Shown: positions 47,657 through 59,000 of the stretch, one piece after another
Layout of the letters: each line of letters opens with the position of its first letter
Position numbering within the stretch: the stretch's first letter is position 1
NCBI GenBank assembly: GCA_019614645.1
Contig: JABWDB010000009.1
Location: 8,413,501 to 8,477,500 of the forward strand
From: Stratiolaelaps scimitus
Taxonomy: Eukaryota; Arthropoda; Arachnida; Mesostigmata; Laelapidae
Direction: 5' to 3'
DNA: 64,000 bases
The notes under the pieces: model-generated
Database searches by the model: none
What the model was told of the DNA's origin: nothing
Seen by the model: the letters and a program-made list of their open reading frames with translations, nothing else
Position numbers and translations under genes: made by a program

Positions 47657-49231
47657 CGCGCAGCTCGACCAACCAAACCTAAACAATATCCATAAATGAC
47701 CCTCACCTGTTCCCCCCGCCCCTTCTATGGCAGACTACCTAACCTGTCCGGAGCACAAACGCCTGTTGTAGTCCCTTGAGAATAGTATCCTGCTGTTATT
47801 GTTCGCTAAGGTTGAAATGCTTAGCAGCAAATAGTACACACAGTCGACATTCGCAGGCAACATCACATGCATCTGGGTTAGTTATCTAGTTAGCTCGCTT
47901 ACGTGTCAGTGGTATCGGCGTTGGCGCGTTCGCCCACCGAAGAACCACGGAGGATGCGAAGGAGTCCACTGTCCATTGCGTGCTATATGGCTAGGCAGGC
48001 CATTGAACGCTACGACGCTCGTGTCCTCCAGTCGTTCGACCCGACCGAGCTAAAATAATGCGAACTAAATTCAACAGGATTACACGGATCATCCGCTCAT
48101 GGCATCGTCGCATGTGATGTTGTTATTGTCAACACCGCTCGGGGTGGTATCGCCGGCCGTGCTGCCAACCTAGAAACCGAGTCCATATGATCGGTACACA
48201 TTGGCACAACAAGGAGAGAGGAGGCCGGTGGCGCCTTCTGATTGGTCCGTTGCAACGTTGCGCGCCTTTTTCTGAAAAACGCCTGGGCTGGGAATGAACA
48301 AAAAAAATGATGTATGAAAAAATAGCTGAAAGAATTGACGCTGCTGTTGCTGCTGCTGCTGCTGTTGAAACATTGGCGGGCGTCACCTCGATCTCTGTTC
48401 GTGTAACGAAGGTTTGCGCGGGTGGGGTGCCTTTCGAGCTGGGTTGGTTCATTGTTTGGAGACACAGGCTGCAACTGTGCCACAATAGACTGCGCTGCTT
48501 GCGCAAAGGGACTGCAAATGCATAATAATAATAATAGTAAATACGGCAGAATTTTATTATCAGTACGGATAATGAATATTGGCAACGAATTCATTGTTGC
48601 TATAGCTGAAATGATTCAGGAGTACACTCAACTTTGCATTACCGGGACGTTGTGTAGATTCCCTGGGAATAGTCATTATAACGGCTATATATTAACTATG
48701 CACCGGTGGGTTTTGCCTACTGATGACGAGTAGAGAAAGTGTATGTTTGTTACAAATTATATCCTCGAAAAAAATATTTATATCCTTGCTACCAGGTTCA
48801 TGTAAAGCAATCAACGTAGTGTACTGTCAGCTTTGAAGGTCTCCCTGAAATTGTAGGCAAATCACCGATCAAATGCAGCAAAATAAAGTCCGTCATTATA
48901 TACTAAAATTGGCATTCTGTCCTTTACAAATCGGCCTCTAATTTATTATGAACACGTATAGCAATCGGTCTATTTTAATAGTTTCGATGTGAAGATGCCT
49001 CAATGCTATTGGCCTCAGAATATAAGTATACTAATCATTTATAGGGAGACGGTACCGAAGCAAAACCATGATAAAGACAACTGAAATCTCTCTGGAAATT
49101 CGCCTCAACGGCGATAAGAACGCCGCTGAGATATTGTGGCTTAAATATAAACAACGAGACAGTCCGGACAACGATGCACGACCCAGACAACTACGGTGTA
49201 CGACTGTGTGGGATTATGCCAAATAATGTAT

Positions 49232-49348
49232 TTGCGCTGACCCCCCCTGCCAGCATTTGTCGGCTGACCCCCTTTAAATAAAAATGTGCTACGGTGGGGA
49301 TCAAACCCATGCACCTACGTGTTGTGCACGTGAGTAGGGCTTAGTACC
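49232..49348 (-). mobile_element. SINE-like dispersed repeat, copy 4 (tRNA-like head)
   Basis: On the minus strand a tRNA-like head starting GGTACTAAGCCC leads to B box GGTTTGATCCC, then CACCGTAGCACATTTT and TTTAAAGGGGGTCAGCCGAC. A second GGGGGGTCAGCGC lies 30 bases on. The order matches the copy at 31973-32066, although the anticodon-arm part differs. Confidence 0.6.
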
Positions 49349-49574
49349 GCTTCATTTAATGGTGGTGTGTAAATTGTGTGGTGTTCATTCTTAAAAAGCC
49401 ACAACAATCCCAAGTATAAACTGGCATCAAAATTATGCTTTATGCGCTAAGACCCCCTCTCGGCTGGCCAGGGCAGTGCTCAAATCTTAGCTCTATTTAG
49501 CACCTCTGGACCCAAATGTACCATCAAACGACAAGACTAGCGTTCTTTAGAATCTGTACTGAGGAGGCTAAATG

Positions 49575-49594
49575 GAAGATATATATATATCTTC
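49575..49594. repeat. 20-bp AT-rich palindrome
   Basis: GAAGAT, a TA core and ATCTTC are perfectly self-complementary, the same arrangement as the larger palindrome at 41298-41333. Confidence 0.8.
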
Positions 49595-50092
49595 GGATAC
49601 ATAGATAAATCATATTTAGACAATGGTTACATCATGTTTTAGAAACCGTTTCTCGACCTAACTACGGGACATATTACTGTCGCCATTGAATAAACAGGAC
49701 CCTATCTTAATGTATTCAGTGATGACCACTCTTCCATTTAGTGTACAGAAAACATATATTATTAGAAAGCAAAGCATTTTACCAACTTTAAACCTTAATG
49801 ATGCAACTGACCGAAGACCAAGTGCTTTAGAGATACCATAGTCTCGACCCATATTAATTAGCATTGCCGTGTATACGATGGTAGTGGAGACAATTTGATG
49901 ACCGGGCAACCATTGTTACCTGTGCTGCATCCTACCGCCTTGTGCGCATCATCAATGGAGATCTCCACTTGTGGACTTTTACTATCAAACATCTATTTTT
50001 CATACCGACTGATCAATTCTAGCAGTAGACTAGCAGTATACCCAGCAAAGGAACTAGTCAACTAGCTAAAATGCGAACATCAATAATCGACT

Positions 50093-50113
50093 TTTATTTG
50101 TTAATTATTTATT
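50093..50113 (-). terminator. Candidate polyadenylation signals of the GT31 gene
   Basis: Two AATAAA motifs on the minus strand (50093-50098 and 50108-50113) about 360-380 bases after the galactosyltransferase stop codon. Confidence 0.45.
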
Positions 50114-50474
50114 TATATACAAGGGAACAGTGAATACGGGCAGCAGTGCGTCGCTCCGCAGTGCTTCATATGTTCTCTATTTATCAGGTGTCTTCAACCA
50201 ATCGAACCCGACGGCGTCTGGCAAGACATCCCCGCTTATGATGTACCACATGAGCATTCGTTTCGAAACGCGCTGTAAGTAAAATATAATAAGTGTCCAT
50301 ATTCCCTATGCTGTATAATATCACCCGATTTTTTTTGTTACGCTGCCGCGATGTCATGTAATTACATTAATCATTTTGCAGCATTTGCTGGTACCGACAT
50401 GCATGATGACTCCACCGTTCAACACATACGCACAAGCTGCTGGCCGTGAATAGAACAAACGGCTATGGAATTGG

Positions 50475-51701
50475 TCACTTGGGGCAGAAATATCCTGACG
50501 TATTGACAGCGTCCCAGATATCGTGCATTTCCGTTGGACTGATCTCGTTCGAGGTGACGCGCTCTGCAAAATGAAAATTGCACGGGGCATTGTGGACGGT
50601 TACTGGTGGACGCAATGCGATGCCTGGATGGTCGACCAACCCGACGCCCGCTTTGTGCCGGCAGAATCCCGTCACGTAGACGTCCTCGATAAAGAACAGT
50701 GGGGTTCCCAGTGACGCCTCATAGAGCTTGAGGGCAGCACGCGCACTCATGCTGTAGCTGAAGCCGGAACAGTACGGCGGGAAGGTGCTTCCAGGGATCA
50801 CGTCCTGGCTTACCTCGTACTTCATTGTCTTGACTCGGAGCACTTCGTGACTCTTGCCTGGACGCAGGATCCACTTGACCCGATTTCGGTGGCAGAGCAG
50901 GTGGTCCTTCGCCGGAGTTCGCCGATGCCGCTCAAATGACTTGATCACATTCGGCAGATGGAGATAGATGTCGTCGTCAATCTTGACAATGTACTCGGCG
51001 CTTCGACAGAACGTCACCGCGTACTTCAGCCCCATAGCGGACTTGATGCTGAGATTGTCGAAGCGTTCAGGGAAGTCCTCCTGAGAAACGTCCCCGTATA
51101 CGTAGTGTTCCTGTAATGCCGCTCGCTGAACCGTGTCGTTGCCGTCGTTGGCAAATAGGAACACCACCCGAAAGTTGAGGGCTTTCTGGAGCGCGCGTTG
51201 CGCCCACGTCTTCCTGATAGCCATCCGTCGCTCCGTATTCTTGACGTGGGTTTCGACGAACACGAGCACCCGAAGTCGCCGATGGTCGAAATCATTGCAG
51301 AGCGTTTCCGCATTGAGCATGTACGTGTAGTTATGCGGATTAGGTTCGAAGCCCTTGTGCACGGTGAAGTTCTCCGGACGCTGGACCATCCAGCCGACAC
51401 TGGCGAACGTCGCGTTAACAAATGTATCGGCTGTCGCATTGTCCGCATCGACTCGAGCAGTTGTGACCGCCGACACATCATCGTCAAGCTGGGTCTCAGA
51501 TAGCTTTGAAGCGGTAAGGCCTTGTATATTTCGTCCGACCTCATCGTCGCTGTCAGCTGACGGATTCGAGGCTGCACTGGGCGCAGCAGGGCTTGAAGTG
51601 ATGTTGGCATTGTTGACTGCGACAGCCAGTATCACCCAGGCCGTGACTAGAAATATCGCGACGACGGTCAACAGGCGTGAAGAGCTTCTTCGCAACCACA
51701 T
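50475..51701 (-). CDS. Beta-1,3-galactosyltransferase (GT31), B3GALT1/5-like
   Basis: Type II Golgi glycosyltransferase of family GT31, transferring galactose (or a related sugar) from UDP-sugar in beta-1,3 linkage. Single exon, 408 residues. A short cytosolic tail with WLRRSSSR is followed by one transmembrane anchor (about 10-29), then a stem of about 100 residues rich in Ser, Ala, Asp and N-glycosylation sequons (N33, N88, N96, N111, N124). Catalytic-domain motifs are in order: RMAIRKTW (159-166), FLFANDG (181-187), EDFPERFDNLSIKS (208-221), metal-binding KIDDD (240-244), YCSGFSYSMS (310-319) and EDVYVTG (339-345). The C-terminus EISPTEMHDIWDAV resembles the end of vertebrate B3GALT1 more than B3GALNT2. 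The acceptor cannot be assigned from sequence. It lies on the same strand as its neighbours, with more than 4 kb on either side. Confidence 0.92.
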   Translation of the reverse strand: MWLRRSSSRLLTVVAIFLVTAWVILAVAVNNANITSSPAAPSAASNPSADSDDEVGRNIQGLTASKLSETQLDDDVSAVTTARVDADNATADTFVNATFASVGWMVQRPENFTVHKGFEPNPHNYTYMLNAETLCNDFDHRRLRVLVFVETHVKNTERRMAIRKTWAQRALQKALNFRVVFLFANDGNDTVQRAALQEHYVYGDVSQEDFPERFDNLSIKSAMGLKYAVTFCRSAEYIVKIDDDIYLHLPNVIKSFERHRRTPAKDHLLCHRNRVKWILRPGKSHEVLRVKTMKYEVSQDVIPGSTFPPYCSGFSYSMSARAALKLYEASLGTPLFFIEDVYVTGFCRHKAGVGLVDHPGIALRPPVTVHNAPCNFHFAERVTSNEISPTEMHDIWDAVNTSGYFCPK

Positions 51702-52388
51702 ATTTACACTTGGAGAGCCTGAAGTGACATGTTCGAGATTGCACTCCCGAACACCGCCGTCGTTTGTAGTCTATACGTTCATCAGCATCCGTTTACCTGC
51801 AACCATGAAGTCACACTCATTGCATAAGTTGACATTGTAAAACCATAGCTATCGAAAACTGATTCACAGAGGGACACCTCCCCATCAATGGAATAATTGC
51901 ATGTTTTTACTAGATCAAAGACATTCTGCTCAAATACAACTTGGTATATTGTCGCGTCGCCAGAAAACAGTAGGACTCTATCAAATTTGGCAGGACGCCT
52001 CGAATTTCCAAGTCATTATCTATGCTCGAATCTCATATCGATTAATATCGCGGTGAGAACATATGTTAGAATCAATAACGAGCAAACTAGGAACAAATGA
52101 TTCTATGAAGGTTGCCATAGATCTGGCTTATGCTTAGTTCGCTTCCTTGTGGAGTTAACAACAAAAAACGTATGCCTGCTAACTGATCCTCCCACTCACG
52201 CTGAGAAGTGAGATCTAAGCTATCCCTAGACTCTTCTATCAAACAATTTCCCAAGTAAACAAGTAACCGATTCACAACTGTAATTATATGCCCTTCTTGA
52301 AGATGGAACATTAGATCCGTTATGAGGCCTGACTACGACCAAGAGTTAAATATAGTTGCCCTTGGCTGCTTGGCACGATCCTTCAGTG

Positions 52389-52408
52389 ATATATATATAT
52401 ATATATAG
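52389..52408. repeat. (AT)n microsatellite
   Basis: Perfect AT run of about 20 bases. Confidence 0.9.
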
Positions 52409-55341
52409 TATGTTCGATGGCTGGATGGAAAACAAACAACCGCCCGAGCGGCCTTCACAGATCCAAGATTGTCATCTATTACTACGGCTCAGTTGAGCAG
52501 AATAACCAGATCCAAACAGGTAACCCAAGTTATTTTCAATCTATCGAACGATCCAGAATAACTTCGTTACTTTTGCGATGTGCACAGGTTGTAATCTAAA
52601 AAATCTGGGTCTTCCTGAAAAAAATCAGCGAAAACGACGACCAGAGCATGGCCGCATTATGCCATTTGCCTACTCATGCTATGCTATATTGGCAACACTA
52701 CACTTCACCATACACAGCTGATTGATTAATGGCTTGCTAATCCCAGCTTCACCTTAATCATGGTTCGCCTTTTGTCTCCGAACGACCGCGTGGCGCACAT
52801 CTCTCTGGTCGCTCCGTGGGGCACTTCAACCACTTCCCGACACCTCGACACCAAATCTGACGAATCCGATGAGCTGTTGATGGTGCAGCTCCTAACAGCA
52901 ACAATGCAAACACAATCCGAATGCTACCTGAACCCGTCCCTGTCTACCTCTCGTCTCTCTTCATCCGACCTCGATCGACCGCACATAGTCGCCGGTCACA
53001 CTCAGCTCTCAAGAGCAACTGCACGATGGCGCAAATCCAACGGTGTTAGTGAGCCCGACAGAATCAATCAGCGATTGTGAACTACACAATGTTCTGCTGG
53101 TGCTCTGTGCTGCTGCTGCTGCTGCAGTCGCGTTGCTGGCTGGTGGGGTATCGCATCGATTACGAGCCACACGTCGCCGTCGCTAAGCATAGTCTTCGAA
53201 GCCCCCGGAATCTCTGTCAGTGTCCGCCTGTGGCCGCGTACAAGAACGGGTGGAGAGGTTATTTGCCGTTGGATTTTCGGTAGAACGCGAAGGCGTCCGC
53301 GGCGACGTCGCAGGAAGAGCCGCAATTTCGCGAAGAACAACGAGAAGAGAGGAGACCTCCGAATGCCAACCGAAATACGCCAATGCGTAAGGTGCAGTCA
53401 ATGCGGCGACGGCGGCGACGGTGGTGGTGGCGGCGGCGGGGTTCGCCTTTACTTCGGCCGGCTTCGATTCGCGTCAGCGCTGCCAGCGCACAGCAGTGAT
53501 GCGGTCGCCGCAGACGGCGGTTGTCAGCGAACGTTTATGGACTGGGCAGGTTGTTCTTCGCGGGGGGGTTTTCTTCGGCAGATCTACTGACTTGGACGCT
53601 GTCGTCGACTGCAGCCGACTCACGGCGGCAGCGGCGTCGGCGTCGCAGATGCGAGACATCGTCGAACGTGAAGAGCAGAAGCAATCCGGTCTGGATGGAT
53701 GCCTGGTGATGGCCGGCAGCGCGATGGCGGTGAACGTCGCAGCAGAATACGAAACTGAACGAAATCCTTCAAACGCTTACCATTGGGAAGGTGGCTCACT
53801 GATCACAGAAGTGGTACCATCTCGTGGGCTGACTCACTAAGTCGTGGTTCCACTCGTTGCCACTGATTACACGCCCAATTATATGTAGCTACGAGGAGTC
53901 GCTGTAGCGCGCAATTAGCAGTTACTACCACTAACGAAGGTATCTGTAGCATTCAAGTAGTAACAAATTGGTCGTGTCAGACAGCCCCACTACACCCTTG
54001 CCTCGGGCAAGGTGAAACTATGGACTGCGTCAGCAGAGAAGTGGATTAGGCTGATGGATAATGCTGATGATGAAAAATAGCTTTTTACACAACGGTTCAA
54101 GTCCGGAAATGTCCCCGGGGGAGGGAAGAGTCTGAGATGATTAAAGCTGCGTAATGAAGAACAGACAGACGCACGGCTTATTCCCGAGCAGTGCGATGCT
54201 GTTGTAGAGCGGTTAGTGCTATGGTTTGTGGTCGTCATCGCTGATGCTTGTGCATGCGGACACATTGAACATTCACTAGAGAGGGTAAGCCAGTGATATA
54301 GGTAGCTGACAACGGGCAATTCCAGATTGTTTTTATAATTCAATAGCTACAGTAATAATGATAATAATAACGTGTGTCTGGACACTCGCTAATGGTGGAT
54401 GTCGTATGATCACATTGGCAGGAGTTACCGGTCGGCCGGGGTGCATGATGTGCATGTCTGCCCCGTTGATGTCCTGAGAGGCTACAAAAAGTTATAGCTT
54501 CTACCTCCCTTTTGATCAACTCTAGTATGCTTGCAGCGTTTGTCTTGAGGGTTAACGAATACAAAACACGAGTACTATACTGGATTCGACACCAAACGGC
54601 TTCAGACGAAACCCGAGAGCTCCGATTTGCTTGATATGCACACCAAGGGGCGGCCAGATACAGAATACTGATCAATCACGCGGGTCCGTGGAGAAAAGTC
54701 TACTGATACTATGCAACGAATGACCTCGAAATTACGCAATTTATTACTTATTGACACACAGTTCACGTGTGTTGTCCTATTTCGTAGATAAAATTCGATT
54801 CGATGCTGACCAATGATGATCTACACGTCTCTCGAAAGACTTAACACAAAGATTAATGAGTGAGAGAGAGGAGGGTATACATTTGTATAATGGTGCAACT
54901 CTAACAACAGCTTCATTTGGGGTGAGTAGCCCTCGAACGTCCAATCCGAGCAGCGTATGACACATTGTCGTTGATACTGCTGTTGTTGTTATCAGCTCGC
55001 TCCGCCCGGGCATTTCAGCGTCTCTAGTCGCAGTCGGCCTAGAGCGTGGCGTAGAGCCTCGAGCCAGCCAGCTGCCTGCTTGGTTATTTGCCCGCCGTGG
55101 CAAATGGCCTTCTCAGGCTCGCACCTCCGCGACAACTGTGACAAACCGATCGCAGTGACGCCGGTACCGGCATGCGGTCCAGACGCTGGCCTTTCAACAA
55201 CACCACGACATTAGCAAGAAAGGCGGCGCCAGGCAAACAACCACCAGCGATTAGCAGAGGTTCTCTATCACTGTCGTGTGACTCGGGGCTGAGGATGCAA
55301 GGATTAAAAGGGCTCTGGCTCTGGCTTACGAAGGCAAAACC

Positions 55342-55347
55342 TTTATT
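55342..55347 (-). terminator. Candidate polyadenylation signal of Claspin
   Basis: AATAAA on the minus strand about 490 bases past the Claspin stop codon. I did not find a closer canonical signal. Confidence 0.4.
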
Positions 55348-55837
55348 CCACAAAGATTCAACGTCATTAACTATATGTACAAGGACGCACACGCAGAGAG
55401 ACAGATATATAAGATTGTACCAAATGTGGCTGTTTTCACTTGAATGATAAAACCATCAAGAGTCTTGAGCGACACACTACCTAAAGTCTCAAATATAGAT
55501 CGAAATTAGCAAAAAAAACAAAGGGAAACAAAGCATTGGCACTCATAGACAGACCTCAAAATGCCATATATATGCATGTGTATAATATATTCGTCGCGAA
55601 TAATGAAATAATTTCGATGTGCTGTCTCTTTCTCTATAATTTCTAGTGGACTTTCTGAAAATAAAAACAACAACAAGAGGATATCGCAAGGCTATACGCT
55701 TTTCCGCTATATCGCGGGTTCGAGGCATCGGCACCCCATAGTGCACCTTGTCGAGGCGTGTAAACTATCCCTCAGCAATGTTTGACGAGAGCCGTTCAGA
55801 AGACAGTGCGCAAGTTAGGAGAGAGAGAGGAAAGATA

Positions 55838-56046
55838 TTAAAACTTGTTGAAAATGCTTCGGTTCGATTGTCTGGTGGCACCCGAATCGATTTTGGCCTT
55901 CTTTGTCTTGGGGCCCGTAGCAGAGGGGCCTTCTGAGCTGGGCCTTTTGTTTGCGTTACTCGGCCCGCCTTCAATTTTCTTCTCGACAGCTCGGAATACG
56001 AAGTTCTTCGTCGTTTGCGATCCTTCCTTTTCCTTGGCGGTGCTAC
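55838..56046 (-). CDS. CLSPN: Claspin exon 8 (last)
   Basis: Acceptor ATTTTTAG at 56047 joins exon 7 in phase 1 to read KGSTAKEKEG. It contains KNFVFRAV and ends SIFNKF-stop, matching the vertebrate Claspin C-terminus (NFVF box and SIF near the end). Confidence 0.9.
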
Positions 56047-59000
56047 CTAAAAATGAGAGACAGAAACAGTAGTTCATTAGTTGCTGAAGTTGCCAAATGT
56101 GCGTCTGCAAAAGAAAAATGATTCTTAGAGCTGCAAATGAAATCAGCGACAAGCAGCGAGCTAAGTGGCCTGATTGGCAGCAGGGTTGTTCTGCTATCGG
56201 ATGGGTCTATCTGATGACGAGACAATCGGATCCTACAAACAACACGAATCCCACAAAATGTATTTTGGAGATGTAGTGTGAAATTCAAGTCCGCTGTAAT
56301 TTGCCGGCATATAATATTATGTTATATGTAGTTACAATCCACATTGTGAAATTCTCATTTGTGCCGGCTTATCTGCACCGGCCCACAGGACTCGGGAGTT
56401 ATTGGATTTAGCCAATGACAAGACCGATGTTTAAGAGAATTAATAAATACATTTTCTTAATTGGCTGGATATTGTTATGTAAACACATATCTCTACGAGA
56501 GTGTTGTTAGAAGGAAATAATCTAAATTGGAACATACTCATTTAGAAACAAACGAATAGTTCCACTGGGTAACTAATCATCAAGCTTACAATGAGAACTT
56601 AAGTATTTGTGAAAAACTGCAGTTCCAAATAAACCAATGAACCAATGAAAAAAAATGGGCTACGAATCGTCTAGCACTAATTGCATACGTTTAGCCATGG
56701 TAGAATATTGTTGCTCTGTTATTGTCAATTAAACGCACACAATTTTCATGTACTTGCATATTGCTCTACCAAACCTATGCAAGTAGCATTTTTTCCACTT
56801 GTCTCCCACCCGCATGAATACGACTGAATATGACTTCTACAGTGATTGCATCAATGTATCGAGCGCAATAGTAGCTATCCCCGACGATTTTCTCTACGGA
56901 TAACAACACGAACCTTTGACCTTATCAGCAATGCGTTCCAGGACACTGTCGGTCATGTTGAGGAAGCCGCCACTAACCGGCCGTTTAGCCGGTAATATAT
57001 CGTGACTCCTCTTCGTATGCGCCACCTTCAGTGATTTGTTGGCATCGCGCAGCACCCGTGAGATGTTCGTGTCCTCGTCAAGTCGAATCTCTTGAACGGC
57101 CTTGGATTCTGTGCCCATTGAGCGCCGGCCATCGACAGAGTCGAAGGGGAGTTTCTCCCTCTTTTGTTTTTCGAGCTCGAGCCGGCGCGCCTTCCACTTG
57201 GCCTCCTCCTCTGTCTCCTCGTCGACGTCGCCGTCTGCGAGGAAGCGAACGAATCAACGAGAAACCTTTTTCATTATAGTCTGCCCGCAACAACGGCCTC
57301 TCGAGCAATCACATCACTGTTAGGCCCCTAGCGAAATGTGTGTGTGATAATGCCAATCACTGTGGCCAATCGAAGGTTTCGAAGTACGTCTCGACTTACG
57401 TTAACGATCAAGCGATGACGAATTCTCGTGCACATCATTCATCGGGCACTTTTCATGTACGAATCTATTATTTGCGGTGCGGCATTCGCTATTTGTCGAG
57501 GCATCGTGCATTTGTTTCTTATCGCTGTGGCTGTCACAGACATGTAAGATGATGAACGTGATAAATGAAGAGGTGGGTCATCCCTTCGCAATTATCCATC
57601 TGATGTAACTAAGCTAGAAGTTACTCGAACGAGTTTGTCGAAAGGATCAGTTTCTCTTACCGGATTCGCCTTCGTCGACGTTGCCCCCAACGAAGTCAGT
57701 GCTGAGGTTCGTCCAACGGAATCGCCGTTCTCTACCCGGCCCGTCGCTGTGAAGATCTCCATCAGCCAGCAGCATCTCCTTGTACATGCGGAGTTCTCTC
57801 TGATCGTCGGCGTGCATATACTTGAAGTGCAACTGTTTCACCTGATCCTGTAGCTGTTCGTCCGAGATGCCCGGATTTTCCGAGATTAGATCTTTGATCA
57901 ACTGGCGTTTCTCCTCCTCGGTCATGCCGTCTCCGTCCTCGTCGTCCGATCCAACGTCTGAACCAGATAATTCGGCTTCACCCTCAAAGAAGTCGGTGAC
58001 CTTCCTACATAATTGCAGGATATCAACCGATAATCAAAACCATGTTAAAGGAATGAATATGCTTAGGTATTCAAATATTATATACATTCAGCGCACGAAT
58101 TATTTAAAATTTAGCTACACATAACAACAGACGAGACATTACGAAGTAACGCGAAAGTGGCACGATTCTTCTTCGGTTACGATCTGACCATTTTCCAAAC
58201 ATTGCATTTCTAAGAAAAGCTACAATACTCACCTCGGAGCAGGCTCTAGTTCGCCTTCGTTGTCTGGCTCATCCTCGCATCCACGTTCGACCCTCAGCGA
58301 CTTCCGGTACTCGTTCAATTCATCGTCCTCATTATCTCCTTCAGGGTCTTCTTCACCCACGTCATCATCAGCATCGTCGCCGTCGTCGCCCTCGGCTTCA
58401 TCGGCGGAATTGTCCTCAACCCCGGCGGCTTCATCGTTCGCCTCCTGTGCATCATCATCGTCGCCGCTGCCATCCACTTTCTCGGCGGCAAAGCTCCCCG
58501 AACACATGGCTAGCAGATCGTCGTCCACATTCGTTCCAGACGCCTCTGCAGGCAGGTCCTCGGCGAACAGTTCTGTGGAGAGCATCCTCGGCTTCGTGAC
58601 GCCGCCACCCCGAAGCTCCTGCGTCTTTGGCTTCTGTGTTTGCGATATGCGCATAAACATCGGGTACTCCTCTACAAAGTGGAACGACATACCACCGTGA
58701 TTTGTTGTTCTATTAGAACATTTCGGTCGGGTGACCTGCTTTTGGGTATCTACCGTTGCCTATTTGCATTTAGAAAGGCGTCCGTCGAAAGGGAGCACTA
58801 CCGAAAGCAGTAAAGGAAATGTTGAACTTTAGAAAGCTACATGGATTAACGTTTTGGAACAGTGCATAGTCCGCATTTCTCTTTTTTCTCAAGTTCTATA
58901 TCTAATAACTGTTCTAGATACTACAAGTAGATACTACAGTATTTACTTAACTGTTCGTGCATAACCGCAATAGTTCAGTCTCCCCCCATGTGCGGGTATA

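Larger units (their letters stand above)
46438..50474. other. Intergenic region HHAT / B3GALT
   Basis: No supported exon. It holds two SINE-like copies on the minus strand (47563-47656 and 49232-49348), a related CTAAGACCCCCT stretch near 49448-49462, a CTG-type run near 48341-48365 and a 20-bp AT palindrome at 49575-49594. A 143-codon minus frame at 46726-47157 has no recognisable motif. Confidence 0.55.
51702..55837. other. Intergenic region B3GALT / Claspin
   Basis: No supported exon. A TA run lies at 52389-52408. A GC- and CpG-rich patch with GGC triplets at about 53080-53800 could be a promoter or 5' untranslated exon of the minus-strand galactosyltransferase. Open frames there run on both strands without motifs. 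Confidence 0.5.

Noticed and set aside
58672..58690. Upstream extension of Claspin exon 5 to an ATG (MSFHFVEE)
   Set aside because: The acceptor TTTGTAG inside it matches the incoming phase exactly; the ATG frame upstream is intronic.
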